A stretch of DNA of 64,000 nt from Shewanella sp. 10N.286.48.A6 (GCF_002873135.1 NZ_MCVI01000021.1:62001-126000); one strand, 5' to 3'. Positions 1 to 10,122 are shown, counted from the first letter of the stretch. Made by a program: numbers and translations. The notes: generated from the sequence alone by a model not told the origin.

Positions 1-421
1 CATCAACGGCGCCAGAGCGAGTTAAGGCATCACAAATCTCTAGTGCTTGTTCACCCGTATCTGGTTGCGAACAAAGTAGGTTATCAATATCAACACCAAG
101 GTTTTTAGCATAGATAGGATCAAGAGCATGCTCAGCATCGATAAACGCACAGGTTTTACCTTGACGCTGTGCTGCTGCAATCACTTCTAAGGTTAAGGTT
201 GTTTTACCTGATGACTCAGGACCGTAGATTTCTACGATTCGCCCCATAGGTAAACCACCAGCACCCAAGGCAACATCCAATGAAAGTGAGCCAGTAGAAA
301 TGGTTTCAACATCCATTGTGCGGTCTGCGCCCAACTTCATGATTGAACCTTTACCAAATTGCTTCTCAATTTGACCTAACACGGCATTCAGTGCTTTCTC
401 TTTATTTGGATCTGCTTTCAT
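1..421 (-). CDS. recA: RecA recombinase, N-terminal part (cut by window edge)
   Basis: RecA forms ATP-dependent filaments on single-stranded DNA, catalyses strand exchange and triggers LexA self-cleavage. About 140 codons are visible, beginning [20 protein letters not shown]. They include the Walker A loop GPESSGKT at residues 67-74 and the following [10 protein letters not shown] segment, all typical of RecA. The C-terminal two thirds lie outside the window. The gene is divergent from mutS and is preceded by a promoter with an embedded LexA operator at 502-529, so SOS control is expected. Identity is secure from the sequence; function is family knowledge. Confidence 0.98.
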   Translation of the reverse strand, partial: MKADPNKEKALNAVLGQIEKQFGKGSIMKLGADRTMDVETISTGSLSLDVALGAGGLPMGRIVEIYGPESSGKTTLTLEVIAAAQRQGKTCAFIDAEHALDPIYAKNLGVDIDNLLCSQPDTGEQALEICDALTRSGAVD

Positions 422-501
422 TGTGATTATCCCTCTAAGCGAACTCATCTCATTGGCGAGATTGATAACGAATAAATTTGTCTGTTTCTTAATATGAGCT
501 C

Positions 502-529
502 AGTATACTGTATAATCATACAGTATCAA
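502..529 (-). promoter_or_regulatory. recA promoter with LexA operator
   Basis: On the minus strand a -35 TTGATA (524-529) and a -10 TATACT (502-507) are separated by 16 bases. Those 16 bases (508-523) are a LexA box fitting CTGT-N8-ACAG. The dyad extends to nine-base arms (505-513 and 518-526) with a four-base spacer. The arrangement, with the operator filling the promoter spacer, is the same as in E. coli recA. Confidence 0.93.
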
Positions 530-626
530 TAGTTACTCAAAAAAAAATTGCAAAACCACTAATAAACAAGGTTTTTCAATATCAATATCAATGCCTTATA
601 AGTAAAAATATAATTAAAACTTCTAC

Positions 627-660
627 ACCACTGTATATAAAGACTACTGTATACAGTGGT
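627..660. promoter_or_regulatory. Inverted repeat resembling a decayed recN-type SOS operator
   Basis: Ten-base arms (627-636 and 651-660) form a perfect inverted repeat around a 14-base loop. The stretch from 631 reads like the recN operator at 23214-23257. It shares an 11-base block, then CTGTATACAG, then TGGTTT, but is shorter at two places, so neither LexA box keeps CTGT-N8-ACAG. It lies about 200 bases upstream of both recA and mutS. LexA binding is uncertain. Confidence 0.5.
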
Positions 661-843
661 TTCAATATGTTAACCATCTGACAAATAAGCCAATAGTTAT
701 ACTCTTTCAACTCGATAATAGCAGTTCAGAACCGCGCTAAATGAGTAACTCTATTGGGATTCAAATCAATTATTGCTAAGATGAGCGCCGATTAGTATTG
801 GTCTTTTTTCCGATCCCCAAGCCATATTTAGAGCAACAAATTA

Positions 844-3423
844 ATGACAGCAATTGAAAATCCAAATTTAGAAAAGCACACTCCGATGATGCGCCAATAT
901 TTGACGCTTAAAGCGCAGCATCCCGATATGTTGTTGTTTTATCGTATGGGAGATTTTTATGAATTATTTTATGAAGATGCCAAACTTGCTTCTGAATTTT
1001 TAGGAATTTCGTTGACCGCTAGAGGCAAAAGTGGTGGTAATGCCATCCCTATGGCAGGTATTCCCTACCACTCTGTTGAAGGCTATTTGGCTAAATTAGT
1101 CCAAATTGGTCAATCAGCAGCTATTTGTGAACAAATTGGCGATCCTGCTACAAGTAAAGGTCCGGTTGAGCGCAAAGTTGTCCGTATAGTAACGCCTGGC
1201 ACCTTAACTGATGAAGCCTTACTGCAAGAGCGTCAAGACAATCTGTTAGCTGCGGTTTATCAAGGTAAAAATGGTTTCGGCTACTCAACTTTAGATGTGT
1301 CATCAGGGCGTTTCGTGGTAGTCGAATTAGAAAACGCTGAGACATTAGAAGCTGAATTACAACGCACCAGCCCTGCAGAGCTACTTTACAGCGAAGACTT
1401 AGTCGATGTGCATTTAATTGAAAACATTAAAGGTATTCGTCGCCGCCCAGAATGGGAATTTGATTACGATACCAGCATACAGCTATTGCTGGAGCAATTT
1501 GGCACGAAAGATTTACATGGCTTTGGCATTACAGATGCTCGCTTATCACTGCAAGCTGCTGGCTGCTTAATGCAATATGTCAAAGACACCCAAAAGACAG
1601 CTTTGCCGCACATCAATAGCATTACCCTTTTTAATCAAGCTGATACTATCATTTTAGATGCTGCGACCAGACGCAACCTTGAATTAACTTTGAACCTGTC
1701 GGGCCAGCGTGACAATACACTTGCTTGGGTGCTAGATAAGACGGCAACACCTATGGGCAGTCGAATGCTGCAACGCTGGATCCACCAACCATTAAGAAAC
1801 CAGCAGCATATTCATCAGCGCCAACAAGCGGTTGCCGAGCTAATTGATAGCGGTTTGTATGCCGACTTACACCAACAACTGAAAGCTTTAGGTGATATCG
1901 AGCGCATTATGGCAAGGCTTGCCATAAGAAGTGCACGACCACGTGATTTTGCCCGTTTACGCCAAGCATTAGAATTGCTGCCTGAAATCCAGCAAACCTT
2001 AAGCCATTGTCAGCAAGATGAACTGAAGACTCTGGCGCGAAAACTAGGAGAATTCCCTGAGCAGCAACAGCTTTTAGCCTCAGCGATTGTTGATAATCCA
2101 CCCATGCTTATTCGTGATGGTGGAGTCATTAAAACTGGCTATAACGCCGAGCTTGATGAGTGGCGCGGTTTAAGTGAAGGCGCTAATGACTATTTAGTGC
2201 AAATGGAGCTGCGAGAAAAAGAGCAAACAGGCATTAATTCCCTTAAAGTCGGCTATAACCGTGTGCACGGTTATTATATTGAAGTCAGCCGCCTACAATC
2301 TGATCAAGTGCCGTTAAGCTATCAACGCCGTCAAACCTTAAAAAATACTGAACGTTATATCACCCCAGAACTTAAAGAGTACGAAGAAAAAGTACTTTCA
2401 AGTCAGGGCAAGGCGTTGGCCATTGAGAAAAAACTATGGGAAGAACTGTTTGATTTATTACTACCGAAACTACATGAGTTACAGCTATTTGCTCAGTCCG
2501 CAGCAGAGTTGGATGTATTAAGTAATTTCGCCGAACGAGCTGAAACCCTTGGCTATAATTGCCCGCAAATCACTCACGAGATTGGTATTCATATTGAAGC
2601 TGGTCGCCATCCGGTAGTTGAACTAGTCAGCCAAAGTCCATTCATTGCCAACCCGGTGCAATTAGCACCTTCAAGAAGAATGCTAGTGGTTACTGGCCCT
2701 AATATGGGCGGTAAATCGACTTACATGCGCCAAGTGGCATTAATCACCTTAATGGCACATATCGGCAGCTTTGTTCCGGCACAAAAAGCAGTGATAGGTC
2801 CAATAGATAGAATATTTACCCGTATTGGTGCTTCCGATGATTTAGCATCAGGGCGCTCAACCTTCATGGTAGAAATGACTGAAACCGCCAATATTTTACA
2901 TAACGCAACGGCCAAAAGTTTAGTGTTAATGGATGAAATTGGCCGCGGCACCTCAACCTATGATGGTTTATCTTTAGCCTGGTCAGCGGCAGAATACTTA
3001 GCCGAAAAAGTGGCGGCATTAACGCTATTTGCCACCCATTACTTTGAACTGACTCAATTGCCGGAACAGATCCCATCAGCAGCGAATGTGCACTTAGATG
3101 CTATCGAACATGGTGACACTATTGCCTTTATGCATGCAGTGCAAGATGGCGCGGCAAGTAAGAGCTATGGTTTACAGGTGGCCTCTTTAGCGGGTGTTCC
3201 AGCCCATGTGATCAAAGCGGCTAAACAAAAACTGCATATGCTAGAAAGTAGAGATTTGGCCAATAGCCAGCAAATGCCAATTCAAGAAGCATTAAATTTA
3301 TCTATCCCTGAAGCTGAAGCGAATGCTGCGACTGAAAAACTCAGTCAAATCAATCCTGATGATTACAGCCCTAAACAAGCACTTGATATGCTTTATGAAC
3401 TAAAAAGGCTATCAAACTTGTAA
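844..3423 (+). CDS. mutS: DNA mismatch repair protein MutS
   Basis: MutS recognises base mismatches and small loops and, with MutL, starts methyl-directed repair in the cytoplasm. The 859-residue length matches the family. The mismatch-wedging Phe-X-Glu is seen as F38-Y39-E40 in GDFYE. The ATPase domain has Walker [10 protein letters not shown] near residue 620, Walker [13 protein letters not shown] near 700, and the downstream ATHYFELT. The C-terminal end ([14 protein letters not shown]) is the usual short helical tail. The gene is divergent from recA. Its last 24 or so codons plus terminator are repeated twice more downstream (3350-3873). The start ATG has no strong Shine-Dalgarno but aligns with the family. 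Confidence 0.98.
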   Translation: MTAIENPNLEKHTPMMRQYLTLKAQHPDMLLFYRMGDFYELFYEDAKLASEFLGISLTARGKSGGNAIPMAGIPYHSVEGYLAKLVQIGQSAAICEQIGDPATSKGPVERKVVRIVTPGTLTDEALLQERQDNLLAAVYQGKNGFGYSTLDVSSGRFVVVELENAETLEAELQRTSPAELLYSEDLVDVHLIENIKGIRRRPEWEFDYDTSIQLLLEQFGTKDLHGFGITDARLSLQAAGCLMQYVKDTQKTALPHINSITLFNQADTIILDAATRRNLELTLNLSGQRDNTLAWVLDKTATPMGSRMLQRWIHQPLRNQQHIHQRQQAVAELIDSGLYADLHQQLKALGDIERIMARLAIRSARPRDFARLRQALELLPEIQQTLSHCQQDELKTLARKLGEFPEQQQLLASAIVDNPPMLIRDGGVIKTGYNAELDEWRGLSEGANDYLVQMELREKEQTGINSLKVGYNRVHGYYIEVSRLQSDQVPLSYQRRQTLKNTERYITPELKEYEEKVLSSQGKALAIEKKLWEELFDLLLPKLHELQLFAQSAAELDVLSNFAERAETLGYNCPQITHEIGIHIEAGRHPVVELVSQSPFIANPVQLAPSRRMLVVTGPNMGGKSTYMRQVALITLMAHIGSFVPAQKAVIGPIDRIFTRIGASDDLASGRSTFMVEMTETANILHNATAKSLVLMDEIGRGTSTYDGLSLAWSAAEYLAEKVAALTLFATHYFELTQLPEQIPSAANVHLDAIEHGDTIAFMHAVQDGAASKSYGLQVASLAGVPAHVIKAAKQKLHMLESRDLANSQQMPIQEALNLSIPEAEANAATEKLSQINPDDYSPKQALDMLYELKRLSNL

Positions 3424-3515
3424 GTGATGAGCGCAATTGTGCTCAGTGTAACATCTGAATGGGCTGTTTATCACAGCCCATTCACTACAATTTAACTAAC
3501 ACTTAGAACCTAAAG
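3350..3515 (+). repeat. Tandem repeat copy 1: mutS 3' end plus terminator
   Basis: This is the original copy of a roughly 170-base unit. It starts at TCAATCCTGATGATTAC in the last codons of mutS, runs through the stop codon and the hairpin, and ends at CACTTAGAACCTAAAG. Two further copies follow directly. Confidence 0.93.
3457..3483 (+). terminator. mutS terminator hairpin
   Basis: A perfect ten-base-pair stem, GAATGGGCTG / CAGCCCATTC, with a seven-base loop lies 34 bases after the mutS stop. The tail after it is only weakly T-rich. The same hairpin recurs in repeat copies 2 (3623-3649, one wobble) and 3 (3800-3826, degenerate). Confidence 0.75.
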
Positions 3516-3692
3516 TCAATCCTGATGATTACTGCTCTAAACAAGCAATTGATATGCTTTATGAACTAAAAAGGCTATCAAACTTGTAAATGATGAGCGC
3601 AATTGTGCTCAGTGTAAAATCTGAATGGGCTGTTTATCACGGCCCATTCATTACAATAATTAGTCCCCTTAACTAACACTTAGAACCTAAAG
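3516..3692 (+). repeat. Tandem repeat copy 2 of the mutS tail
   Basis: A second copy of the unit, still encoding the NPDDY...ELKRLSNL tail up to a TAA stop but with no start signal in front, so not a gene. It shares substitutions with copy 3 that copy 1 lacks: TGCTCT for AGCCCT, ATT for CTT, and TAAATG for TAAGTG. Copies 2 and 3 are therefore each other's closest relatives. It has an extra 11 or so bases before the last block. Confidence 0.92.
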
Positions 3693-3873
3693 TCAATCCT
3701 GATGATTACTGCTCTAAACAAGCAATTGATATGCTTTATGGACTAAAAAGGCTATCAAACTTGTAAATGATGAGCGCAATTGTGCTCAGTGTAAAATCTG
3801 AATGGGCTATTTAAAACGGCTCATTCATTACAATTATAATGATTAAGTACTCATAACTAATACTTAGAACCTA
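3693..3873 (+). repeat. Tandem repeat copy 3 of the mutS tail
   Basis: The third copy of the unit. It carries the copy-2 substitutions plus its own changes (GGACTA for GAACTA, and a weakened hairpin GGGCTATTTAAAACGGCTC). Its end has drifted, with an insertion before ACTTAGAACCTA. Confidence 0.9.
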
Positions 3874-3916
3874 GCTTCATTAACTATCATAATGCTCAGG
3901 CTCTATAAAAGTGAGT

Positions 3917-3999
3917 AAAAAAAAGCCAACAAAAAAGGACAACTCGTGTCCTCAAAGGTAAATAACCCTAAGCGTAAATTAATCGCTTAAAAGGTTGGC
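3917..3999 (-). terminator. rpoS terminator, branched
   Basis: Read on the minus strand, an outer stem (GCCAAC at 3994-3999 with 3925-3930) encloses two inner hairpins, 3969-3974/3984-3989 and AGGACA/TGTCCT at 3936-3952. Each exit side is followed by a T run (T6 from 3931-3936, T8 from 3917-3924). This fits a strong rho-independent terminator just after the rpoS stop. Confidence 0.8.
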
Positions 4000-4000
4000 G

Positions 4001-4981
4001 TTAATTTCTAAATAACGCTTCGACTGATAGGCCTTGTGCCCCTAATACATCTTTCAAACGCTTTAACGCTTCGACTTGAATTTGACGCACACGTTCTCGT
4101 GTTAAGCCAATTTCAGCCCCTACGTTTTCTAACGTCGATGGTTCATAACCTAATAAACCAAAACGTCGTGCTAATACTTCTCTTTGCTTAGTATTTAGCT
4201 CATTTAACCAACCGACAATTGAATTAGATAAGTCTTCATCCTGTACTTTATAATCTGGTCCAACTGAATCATCATCTGCAATAACATCTAACAATGCTTT
4301 ATCGTTATCCCCGCCTAGTGGGGTATCTACAGAGGTGATTTTTTCGTTTAGTTTTAGCATTCGACTGACATCGCTAGTAGAGACATCTAATTTGTCTGCG
4401 ATTTCTTCTGCCGTCGGCTCATGATCAAGTTTTTGCGCAAGCTGTCTTGCCGTTCGCAAGTATACATTAAGCTCTTTAACCACATGAATAGGCAAACGAA
4501 TGGTCCGAGTTTGATTCATGATCGCTCTTTCGATGGTTTGTCTAATCCACCAAGTCGCGTAGGTTGAAAAACGAAACCCTCTTTCCGGATCAAACTTTTC
4601 GACTGCTCGAATAAGCCCTAGATTACCTTCTTCGATAAGATCCAGTAATGCTAATCCTCGGTTGTTATACCTTCTGGCAATTTTTACGACCAATCTTAGA
4701 TTACTTTCTATCATGCGGTTACGAGACTTCTCGCAGCCTTTGAGTGCTTTACGTGAAAAGAAGACTTCTTCTTCTGCACTAAGCAAAGGGGAAAAACCGA
4801 TCTCACCTAAATATAGTTGAGTGGCGTCAAGATTCTTCTGAAGATCATCTTGAACTTGTTGGTCAGTGTCGGATTGCTGTGCTGGCTTGGCATTTTTTGC
4901 CTCCTTCAGCGCAATCTCTTGTGGTTGTTTAGCTAAATCCATAAGCTCTTCTGCTACCGCAGTATTTTGTTTCTGGCTCAT
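4001..4981 (-). CDS. rpoS: RNA polymerase sigma factor RpoS
   Basis: The stationary-phase and general-stress sigma factor of the sigma-70 family. The protein contains the region 1.2/2 block [16 protein letters not shown], the -10 recognition segment around [17 protein letters not shown], region 3, and a region 4 helix-turn-helix ([10 protein letters not shown]) near the C-terminus, ending EALFRN. I chose the ATG at 4981 (MSQKQN), giving 326 residues: GGGAGAG sits about six bases upstream and E. coli RpoS also begins MSQ. The longer frame would begin with TTG at 4996. The gene lies downstream of nlpD, whose coding sequence holds the main rpoS promoter in enteric bacteria; that is likely but not shown here. 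Confidence 0.97.
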   Translation of the reverse strand: MSQKQNTAVAEELMDLAKQPQEIALKEAKNAKPAQQSDTDQQVQDDLQKNLDATQLYLGEIGFSPLLSAEEEVFFSRKALKGCEKSRNRMIESNLRLVVKIARRYNNRGLALLDLIEEGNLGLIRAVEKFDPERGFRFSTYATWWIRQTIERAIMNQTRTIRLPIHVVKELNVYLRTARQLAQKLDHEPTAEEIADKLDVSTSDVSRMLKLNEKITSVDTPLGGDNDKALLDVIADDDSVGPDYKVQDEDLSNSIVGWLNELNTKQREVLARRFGLLGYEPSTLENVGAEIGLTRERVRQIQVEALKRLKDVLGAQGLSVEALFRN

Positions 4982-5057
4982 ATGGTGCTCTCCCAAACCG
5001 GATAAAAATTAAGTTATTTTCGTGCGCGTATTCTCCGTTTTAATGTGAACTAAACAG

Positions 5058-5963
5058 TTAACGTTTAGGTAAATAATTTAATGGGTTTACTGACTTACCA
5101 TGGAGACGAATTTCAAAATGCAACATCACCTGATTAGTCCCTGTACTACCCATTTTCGCAACTGTCTGTCCAGCATTTACATATTGCTTTTCTTTGACCA
5201 ATATTGCATCTGCATGAGCATAAGCACTTAAATAATCATCATTGTGTTTAATAATGACCAAATTGCCATAGCCCCGAAGTGCATTACCTGCATAAACAAC
5301 TCTTCCATCAGCTGCAGCCTTGATAATATCGCCTCTGGAACCAGCGATTTTTATGCCTTGATTGCCCTGCTGAGTACTAGAGAAATAACCTACAATCTTA
5401 CCTTTTGTCGGCCAGTTCCACTGACTTACTTTATCTGGCAAGGTTGAAACAGATTTTTTCGCTATTTGAACCGTTTTGTCTTGGGTAGTTTTTACAGAAT
5501 ACGCAGGCTTAGCTTTGTGATCAAGCTCTTTTTTTGTACTATTTTGATTTGTCGTTGTCGCTGGCTTTTTTTGTGCTGAAGTTTGTTTTGCAACCGTTTT
5601 ATTAGCAGGCTTTGACTTGGTGTTCGCTACAGCGACCGGTTTTGGTGCAGGCTTGGCTGCAGGCTTAGTGCGCTGTGGCTTGGTGAGTTTTAATGTTTGT
5701 CCTGGATAGATGGTATAAGGTGCTTTTAAGCCATTATATTGAGCGATTTTATTAAAATCTTGCCCAGCGCCCCATGAAATTGAGTAAAGAGTATCACCGC
5801 GTTTTACCTTGTAACTGCCAGAGGTAATAGAGCCTTTATTAAATTTTTGACCAGCATTACTCGAAATACTCGTAACGGGTGCAGGGTTGTGAGCTTGAAA
5901 GCTACACCCTGAAATAAACAGCAGTAAAATTGTAACCCAAGGCCAATTACGACACTTCAACAT
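5058..5963 (-). CDS. nlpD: NlpD, LysM/LytM-type murein hydrolase activator lipoprotein
   Basis: An outer-membrane lipoprotein that activates the amidase AmiC at the division septum in E. coli. A lipoprotein signal ends in the lipobox ISGC. A LysM domain follows (YKVKRGDTLYSI to PGQTLKL), then a Lys/Pro/Ala/Thr-rich linker of about 75 residues and a C-terminal LytM (M23) domain. The LytM metal ligands are altered (GNQGIKIAG, and MLHFEIR for HxH), so it should be a regulator, not an enzyme. The start is uncertain: ATGs at 5999, 5975, 5972 and 5963 are in frame and none has a convincing ribosome site. The 5963 start gives a normal 20-residue signal. It follows pcm closely and precedes rpoS by about 76 bases. 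Confidence 0.93.
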   Translation of the reverse strand: MLKCRNWPWVTILLLFISGCSFQAHNPAPVTSISSNAGQKFNKGSITSGSYKVKRGDTLYSISWGAGQDFNKIAQYNGLKAPYTIYPGQTLKLTKPQRTKPAAKPAPKPVAVANTKSKPANKTVAKQTSAQKKPATTTNQNSTKKELDHKAKPAYSVKTTQDKTVQIAKKSVSTLPDKVSQWNWPTKGKIVGYFSSTQQGNQGIKIAGSRGDIIKAAADGRVVYAGNALRGYGNLVIIKHNDDYLSAYAHADAILVKEKQYVNAGQTVAKMGSTGTNQVMLHFEIRLHGKSVNPLNYLPKR

Positions 5964-6004
5964 TGTCTCCATCATACTTTTGAAATATCGCCCTTGCATC
6001 ACTG

Positions 6005-6640
6005 TTAAGCTAAGTCGCCATTGATTAACGGTACAAACTTAACCGCTTCGATAATTTGTGATTGAAACTCATTTTTTTTACGAGTGATTTTTAATAACTG
6101 CTGCGAGTCTTCGCCAACAGGGATCACTAGCACGCCGTCTTCAGCCAGTTGCGCCAATAATGCTTCAGGTACCGATGCTGCAGCTGCTGTTACCATAATG
6201 GCATCAAATGGGCCTTTATTGGTCCAACCTTTCCAACCGTCACCATATTTAAAAGACACATTATGTAAATCTAAGCGCTTTAAACGTTGTCTCGCTTGAA
6301 TTTGTAGCGCCTTGATCCGCTCAATTGTGCAAAGCTGAGGTACCAGTTGCGCTAAAATCGCTGCCTGGTAACCTGAACCAGTACCAATTTCAAGCACTCT
6401 AGCAGGGTTATGTTGTAGTAATAACTCCGTCATTCTAGCGACAATATAAGGCTGAGAGATAGTTTGGCCTTGCCCAATAGGTAAAGCGGTATTCTCGTAA
6501 GCTTTATGGGCTAATGCCCCATCGAGAAATAACTCCCTTGGGGTATTTGATACCGCCTGCAACACAGTGTGATTACGGATCCCTGCTTCATGCAGTTTTT
6601 TGGCTAAATTAAGGGCAACAGTTGAAGCTACCTGGCTCAT
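6005..6640 (-). CDS. pcm: Protein-L-isoaspartate O-methyltransferase
   Basis: Methylates L-isoaspartyl residues in aged proteins using S-adenosylmethionine, which starts their repair. The 211-residue protein has the PCMT signature region ([13 protein letters not shown]) and the SAM-binding motif [13 protein letters not shown]. It ends with the usual FVPLINGD. Its ATG overlaps the surE stop by four bases (ATGA), so the two are translationally coupled. Together with nlpD and rpoS it forms the classical survival cluster. Confidence 0.97.
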   Translation of the reverse strand: MSQVASTVALNLAKKLHEAGIRNHTVLQAVSNTPRELFLDGALAHKAYENTALPIGQGQTISQPYIVARMTELLLQHNPARVLEIGTGSGYQAAILAQLVPQLCTIERIKALQIQARQRLKRLDLHNVSFKYGDGWKGWTNKGPFDAIMVTAAAASVPEALLAQLAEDGVLVIPVGEDSQQLLKITRKKNEFQSQIIEAVKFVPLINGDLA

Positions 6641-7386
6641 AGTTTATTAATCCAGTTTTCTAAGTCAGCAAGCTGATCATACGCAGTTAAGTCGACCGTT
6701 AGCGGAGTAATTGAAACATAACCTTGTTCAACTGTACCAAAGTCTGTATCAGCGCTAGCATCTTGTTCTTTGCCCGGAGGCCCAAGCCAATATATATCTC
6801 TTCCTGCAGGATCTTGAGTTTTGATCATGCCTTCAGCTTTATGTCTTGAGCCTAAGCGAGTAATTCTCATGCCTTTGATTTGTTCTAGCGGTAAATCGGG
6901 CACATTTACATTTAATATTTGATCGTTATTAATAGGATGCTCAAGTAAACCTTGCACTATTTTAGCGGCATAGATTGCTGCACTATCGTAATGACGTAAT
7001 TCTTTGCCCACTAATGATACCGCTATCGCAGGTAGGCCTAAAAAGCGTCCTTCCATTGCTGCGGCTACCGTACCTGAGTAAAGGGTATCATCACCCATAT
7101 TCGCCCCAGCATTAATGCCTGACACCACAATATCAGGCTCTACTGGACATAATTCTCTAATGGCTAAATGGACACAATCTGACGGTGTGCCATTGACAGC
7201 AATAGCGCCATTTTCTAAGTTATTAATTCTTAATGGATTAGTCAAGGTCAAAGAATTACTGGCTGCTGAACAATTCCTATCAGGCGCCACGACTAACACA
7301 TTAGCAATTTTGGTTAACTCTGCCGCTAGGGCTTTGATCCCTGGAGCTGTAACGCCGTCATCATTGCTGACCAATATGTTAATCAT
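6637..7386 (-). CDS. surE: 5'/3'-nucleotidase SurE
   Basis: A metal-dependent phosphatase acting on nucleoside monophosphates and short polyphosphate, linked to stationary-phase survival. The N-terminus [11 protein letters not shown] carries the paired Asp metal ligands. [11 protein letters not shown] and [25 protein letters not shown] are the remaining family signatures (the latter seen as two adjacent parts). I prefer the ATG at 7386 over the GTG at 7389, because the GTG directly abuts the truD stop (TAA GTG ATG). Overlaps pcm by four bases. Confidence 0.96.
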   Translation of the reverse strand: MINILVSNDDGVTAPGIKALAAELTKIANVLVVAPDRNCSAASNSLTLTNPLRINNLENGAIAVNGTPSDCVHLAIRELCPVEPDIVVSGINAGANMGDDTLYSGTVAAAMEGRFLGLPAIAVSLVGKELRHYDSAAIYAAKIVQGLLEHPINNDQILNVNVPDLPLEQIKGMRITRLGSRHKAEGMIKTQDPAGRDIYWLGPPGKEQDASADTDFGTVEQGYVSITPLTVDLTAYDQLADLENWINKL

Positions 7387-7389
7387 CAC

Positions 7390-8508
7390 TTAACCTTCTA
7401 GAGTGCTTTTAGTTGCGTCATTTGTAACGCTATTTGCAAATTGCTGCGCTTGCTCTTGCTGCTGCATTGCCACCATTTGTTGTCGCTGCACTTCTTGAAC
7501 ATCTTGATAATCCAGTAGCTCACGCAATACTGAGGTCGCATAGCTACCTGCTGGTAAAATAAACTCGATGACTAACACATCATCATTTTCAAACCGGTAT
7601 TTTAGCGCTTGAGGCTTTAATAATAATGGTCGACGTTCTTGCTCTAAACCCGCTTGCTCAAGCCCGGTTAAATCGGTGCTTAACTCAGCTAATGCAGCTT
7701 GTTCAACTACTGATGCAAGCCCTTGAGTGGGGAGTTCGCCTCTGCCCCACAATGGCGCAGACAATTGAATGTCATTGTCAGCTAAACGCTTCATTGTGGC
7801 CTCATCCCATGTCTGCGCGACAAAAAAACTTTTACTGCCCGCTAACATGACACAATCACCATTAATAGGCGCAATACCATTTTTACTTAAACGGTACGAC
7901 ACAGCAGTGTTAAACACATTAGAGCGCACTGCAGATAAATACATGCTGCGTTTTTTTCTATCTTTAACTTTTTTACCCGCGAGCATTTGCTGGCCGAAAA
8001 CTAAGTTTTTACCTTTATGGCCAAAACGCTGCTCTCCAAAATAGTTAGGTACGCCTATTTCAGCCACTTTTAAAATCCGTTGCTCAAGCACTGCTTTATC
8101 GGACACATTTCGTAAAATCAGTTCAAACCGATTACCCAGCAGTGCGCCAATACGCAGTTTTTTACTATGGCGTTGGCTTGATAAGATGGTTAAGTGCTCA
8201 TCAGACAGCGATTGCCAATCAGGGGTTTCTTTCCCTGGAATACGCACCCCAAACCATTGCTCTGTCACAGCGTTTCGGTCTTTTTGGCCTGCGTATGTCA
8301 CTTCTTTTTGATGCACTTTGGCAAACTTAGCTAAAATTTCTGCCACTTGCGTGGTATTTAAGCCATCTTTACGAACATGGATCATATGATGCTCGCCTTC
8401 GCCAGTTGGGCTAAAAGGCAGCATTTCTTTAACGATAAAGTCACTGTTTACTGTGCGTAGATCTGCAGTGCAATCAGGCTTACCAAATAAATAAAATAAC
8501 GGAGTCAT
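7390..8508 (-). CDS. truD: tRNA pseudouridine(13) synthase TruD
   Basis: Isomerises uridine 13 in tRNA-Glu to pseudouridine. The catalytic segment is visible as TYAGQKDRNAVTEQW, with the catalytic Asp in KDR. RFGHKGKNL and GNRFEL match the family. I chose the ATG at 8508 (MTPLFYLFGKPD), preceded by GAGAAG; a longer frame to 8556 adds 16 residues with no family support. The resulting 372 residues exceed the E. coli enzyme by about 20. The excess is a Gln-rich C-terminal tail (MVAMQQQEQAQQFA) that looks disordered. Confidence 0.95.
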   Translation of the reverse strand: MTPLFYLFGKPDCTADLRTVNSDFIVKEMLPFSPTGEGEHHMIHVRKDGLNTTQVAEILAKFAKVHQKEVTYAGQKDRNAVTEQWFGVRIPGKETPDWQSLSDEHLTILSSQRHSKKLRIGALLGNRFELILRNVSDKAVLEQRILKVAEIGVPNYFGEQRFGHKGKNLVFGQQMLAGKKVKDRKKRSMYLSAVRSNVFNTAVSYRLSKNGIAPINGDCVMLAGSKSFFVAQTWDEATMKRLADNDIQLSAPLWGRGELPTQGLASVVEQAALAELSTDLTGLEQAGLEQERRPLLLKPQALKYRFENDDVLVIEFILPAGSYATSVLRELLDYQDVQEVQRQQMVAMQQQEQAQQFANSVTNDATKSTLEG

Positions 8509-8602
8509 GTTTCTTCTCAAATGAGCTAATGATGTAATTGCAGCTATTGAGTGCAATTAGCTTACGTGACGTTAATAGACGTAATATCGTCGTTTATCAG
8601 TG

Positions 8603-9085
8603 TTAATCTCGCACCATAAGGACGACCGACTCAACTGCGATGCCTTCTTTGCGGCCTGTAAAGCCCAGTTTTTCGGTGGTGGTGGCTTTCACATTAATAT
8701 TATCGATATGGGTACATAGGTCTTCAGCCAGACATTGTCTAATGGCTTCAATGTGTGGCAACATTTTTGGCGCTTGCGCAATAACAGTGACATCAAGGTT
8801 ACCTATATTAAATTGTTTAGCTTGTGCCAATGAAACACAATGGCGCAATAATACTCTGCTATCAGCACCTTCAAACTCGGCATCGGTATCAGGGAAATGT
8901 TTACCTATATCACCTAAAGCCATGGCACCAAGTATGGCGTCACTTACTGCATGCAACACTACATCACCATCAGAGTGAGCAATTAAACCTGTTTCGTATG
9001 GCACAGTAACACCACCAAGGATCAGCGGTTTATCGCTACCAAATTTATGTACATCAAAACCATGACCAATGCGTATATTCAACAT
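8603..9085 (-). CDS. ispF: 2-C-methyl-D-erythritol 2,4-cyclodiphosphate synthase
   Basis: Fifth step of the non-mevalonate (MEP) isoprenoid pathway: it releases CMP from the phosphorylated CDP-methylerythritol to make the cyclic diphosphate. The 160-residue protein starts [15 protein letters not shown], with the metal ligands Asp and His in [26 protein letters not shown] holds the third ligand, and [19 protein letters not shown] is the usual C-terminal motif. It lies 11 bases downstream of ispD, the normal operon partner. Confidence 0.97.
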   Translation of the reverse strand: MLNIRIGHGFDVHKFGSDKPLILGGVTVPYETGLIAHSDGDVVLHAVSDAILGAMALGDIGKHFPDTDAEFEGADSRVLLRHCVSLAQAKQFNIGNLDVTVIAQAPKMLPHIEAIRQCLAEDLCTHIDNINVKATTTEKLGFTGRKEGIAVESVVLMVRD

Positions 9086-9096
9086 AATAATAACCG

Positions 9097-9813
9097 TTAT
9101 TTTTGAGAATTTATGTGAGATAAAAACAGCGCTGCTAACTGCAAGTCATCAGGGTGAGTAACTTTAATATTGTCTGCGCGGCCAGTGACTAAACCAGGGG
9201 TAACACCAGCCCACTCCATGGCGCTAGCTTCATCGGTAATTTGCACGCCTTGTTTAAGTGCATCACTTAAATGTTGCTGCAAGCTTTTGCAGGGAAACAG
9301 TTGCGGCGTTAATGCATGCCAAAGATGGTCACGTGATACTGTTTCACTAATTAGATTAGTTGAGTTAGCACAGCGCTTCATGGTGTCTCGCACCGGCATG
9401 GCTAGAATCGCGCCTTGTGGGCAGTCAACTCTAGCATTAAGTAATTTATCGATATCGCTGTGGGTTAAGCAAGGTCTCGCGGCATCATGGACTAATGCCC
9501 AATTAGACTCCATGGTTTCTTTGTCAATCGACACTAAAGCACGCAATACAGAATCTGCACGTTCTTGACCGCCTATAACCGTGCTCACTTTAGGGTGGTT
9601 TGCTTGAGATAAAGTCGCAAAAAAGGTGTCTTCAGGGTGCAGCGCTACGATAACTTGCTTGATTCTTTTATGAGTAATCAAGCTATCTAAGGTGTGGGCT
9701 AAGATGCTTTGCTCACCTAGAGCTAAATATTGTTTAGGAATAGTCGCCCCCATCCTTGCACCAATACCGGCAGCAGGGACAATCGCGATAACAGATTGAT
9801 TCTCAACGTTCAT
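9097..9813 (-). CDS. ispD: 2-C-methyl-D-erythritol 4-phosphate cytidylyltransferase
   Basis: Third step of the MEP pathway: it couples methylerythritol phosphate to CTP. The nucleotide-binding loop reads [29 protein letters not shown] and TDEASAMEW are further family signatures. 238 residues is normal. It lies six bases after ftsB and eleven before ispF, so the three are one transcription unit, as in E. coli. Confidence 0.97.
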   Translation of the reverse strand: MNVENQSVIAIVPAAGIGARMGATIPKQYLALGEQSILAHTLDSLITHKRIKQVIVALHPEDTFFATLSQANHPKVSTVIGGQERADSVLRALVSIDKETMESNWALVHDAARPCLTHSDIDKLLNARVDCPQGAILAMPVRDTMKRCANSTNLISETVSRDHLWHALTPQLFPCKSLQQHLSDALKQGVQITDEASAMEWAGVTPGLVTGRADNIKVTHPDDLQLAALFLSHINSQK

Positions 9814-9819
9814 AGGATG

Positions 9820-10122
9820 TTATTGACCAAAAGTAGCATTGTTTCGAGGGTTGTTGCCAACGACGCGATAAAAAGTTTCACCTTCTTTTACCATGCCTAA
9901 CTCATTTCGAGCACGTTCTTCAATCGCTTCTGTGCCGCGTTTTAAATCGATGATTTCCGCTTTTAAAATTTGATTTCTAGCGATGAGTTTATCGTTACTG
10001 GCTTGTTGGCTGGCAATCTGTTTTTTCAGATTCATATATTGGGATAAATTATTTTCGCCCAGCCATAATCGATACTGTAATAAACCGACTAAGATCAAAA
10101 GTAATAGTAATAGGCTTTTCAT
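9820..10122 (-). CDS. ftsB: Cell division protein FtsB
   Basis: A small bitopic membrane protein that joins FtsL and FtsQ in the divisome. One N-terminal membrane segment (LLLLLLILVGLLQYRLWLG) is followed by a periplasmic coiled coil from about residue 28 to 65, then the conserved ERARNELGMVKEGETFYRVV. 100 residues is typical. It is first in the ftsB-ispD-ispF group, and is separated from eno by a strong terminator, so it likely has its own promoter in the 90-base gap. Confidence 0.95.
   Translation of the reverse strand: MKSLLLLLLILVGLLQYRLWLGENNLSQYMNLKKQIASQQASNDKLIARNQILKAEIIDLKRGTEAIEERARNELGMVKEGETFYRVVGNNPRNNATFGQ

Larger units (their letters stand above)
422..843. other. recA-mutS divergent intergenic region
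   Basis: This 422-base gap holds the recA promoter and LexA box (502-529) and the inverted repeat at 627-660. The rest is AT-rich. No open frame or RNA gene is apparent. The mutS promoter must lie here but I cannot place it with confidence. Confidence 0.7.
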
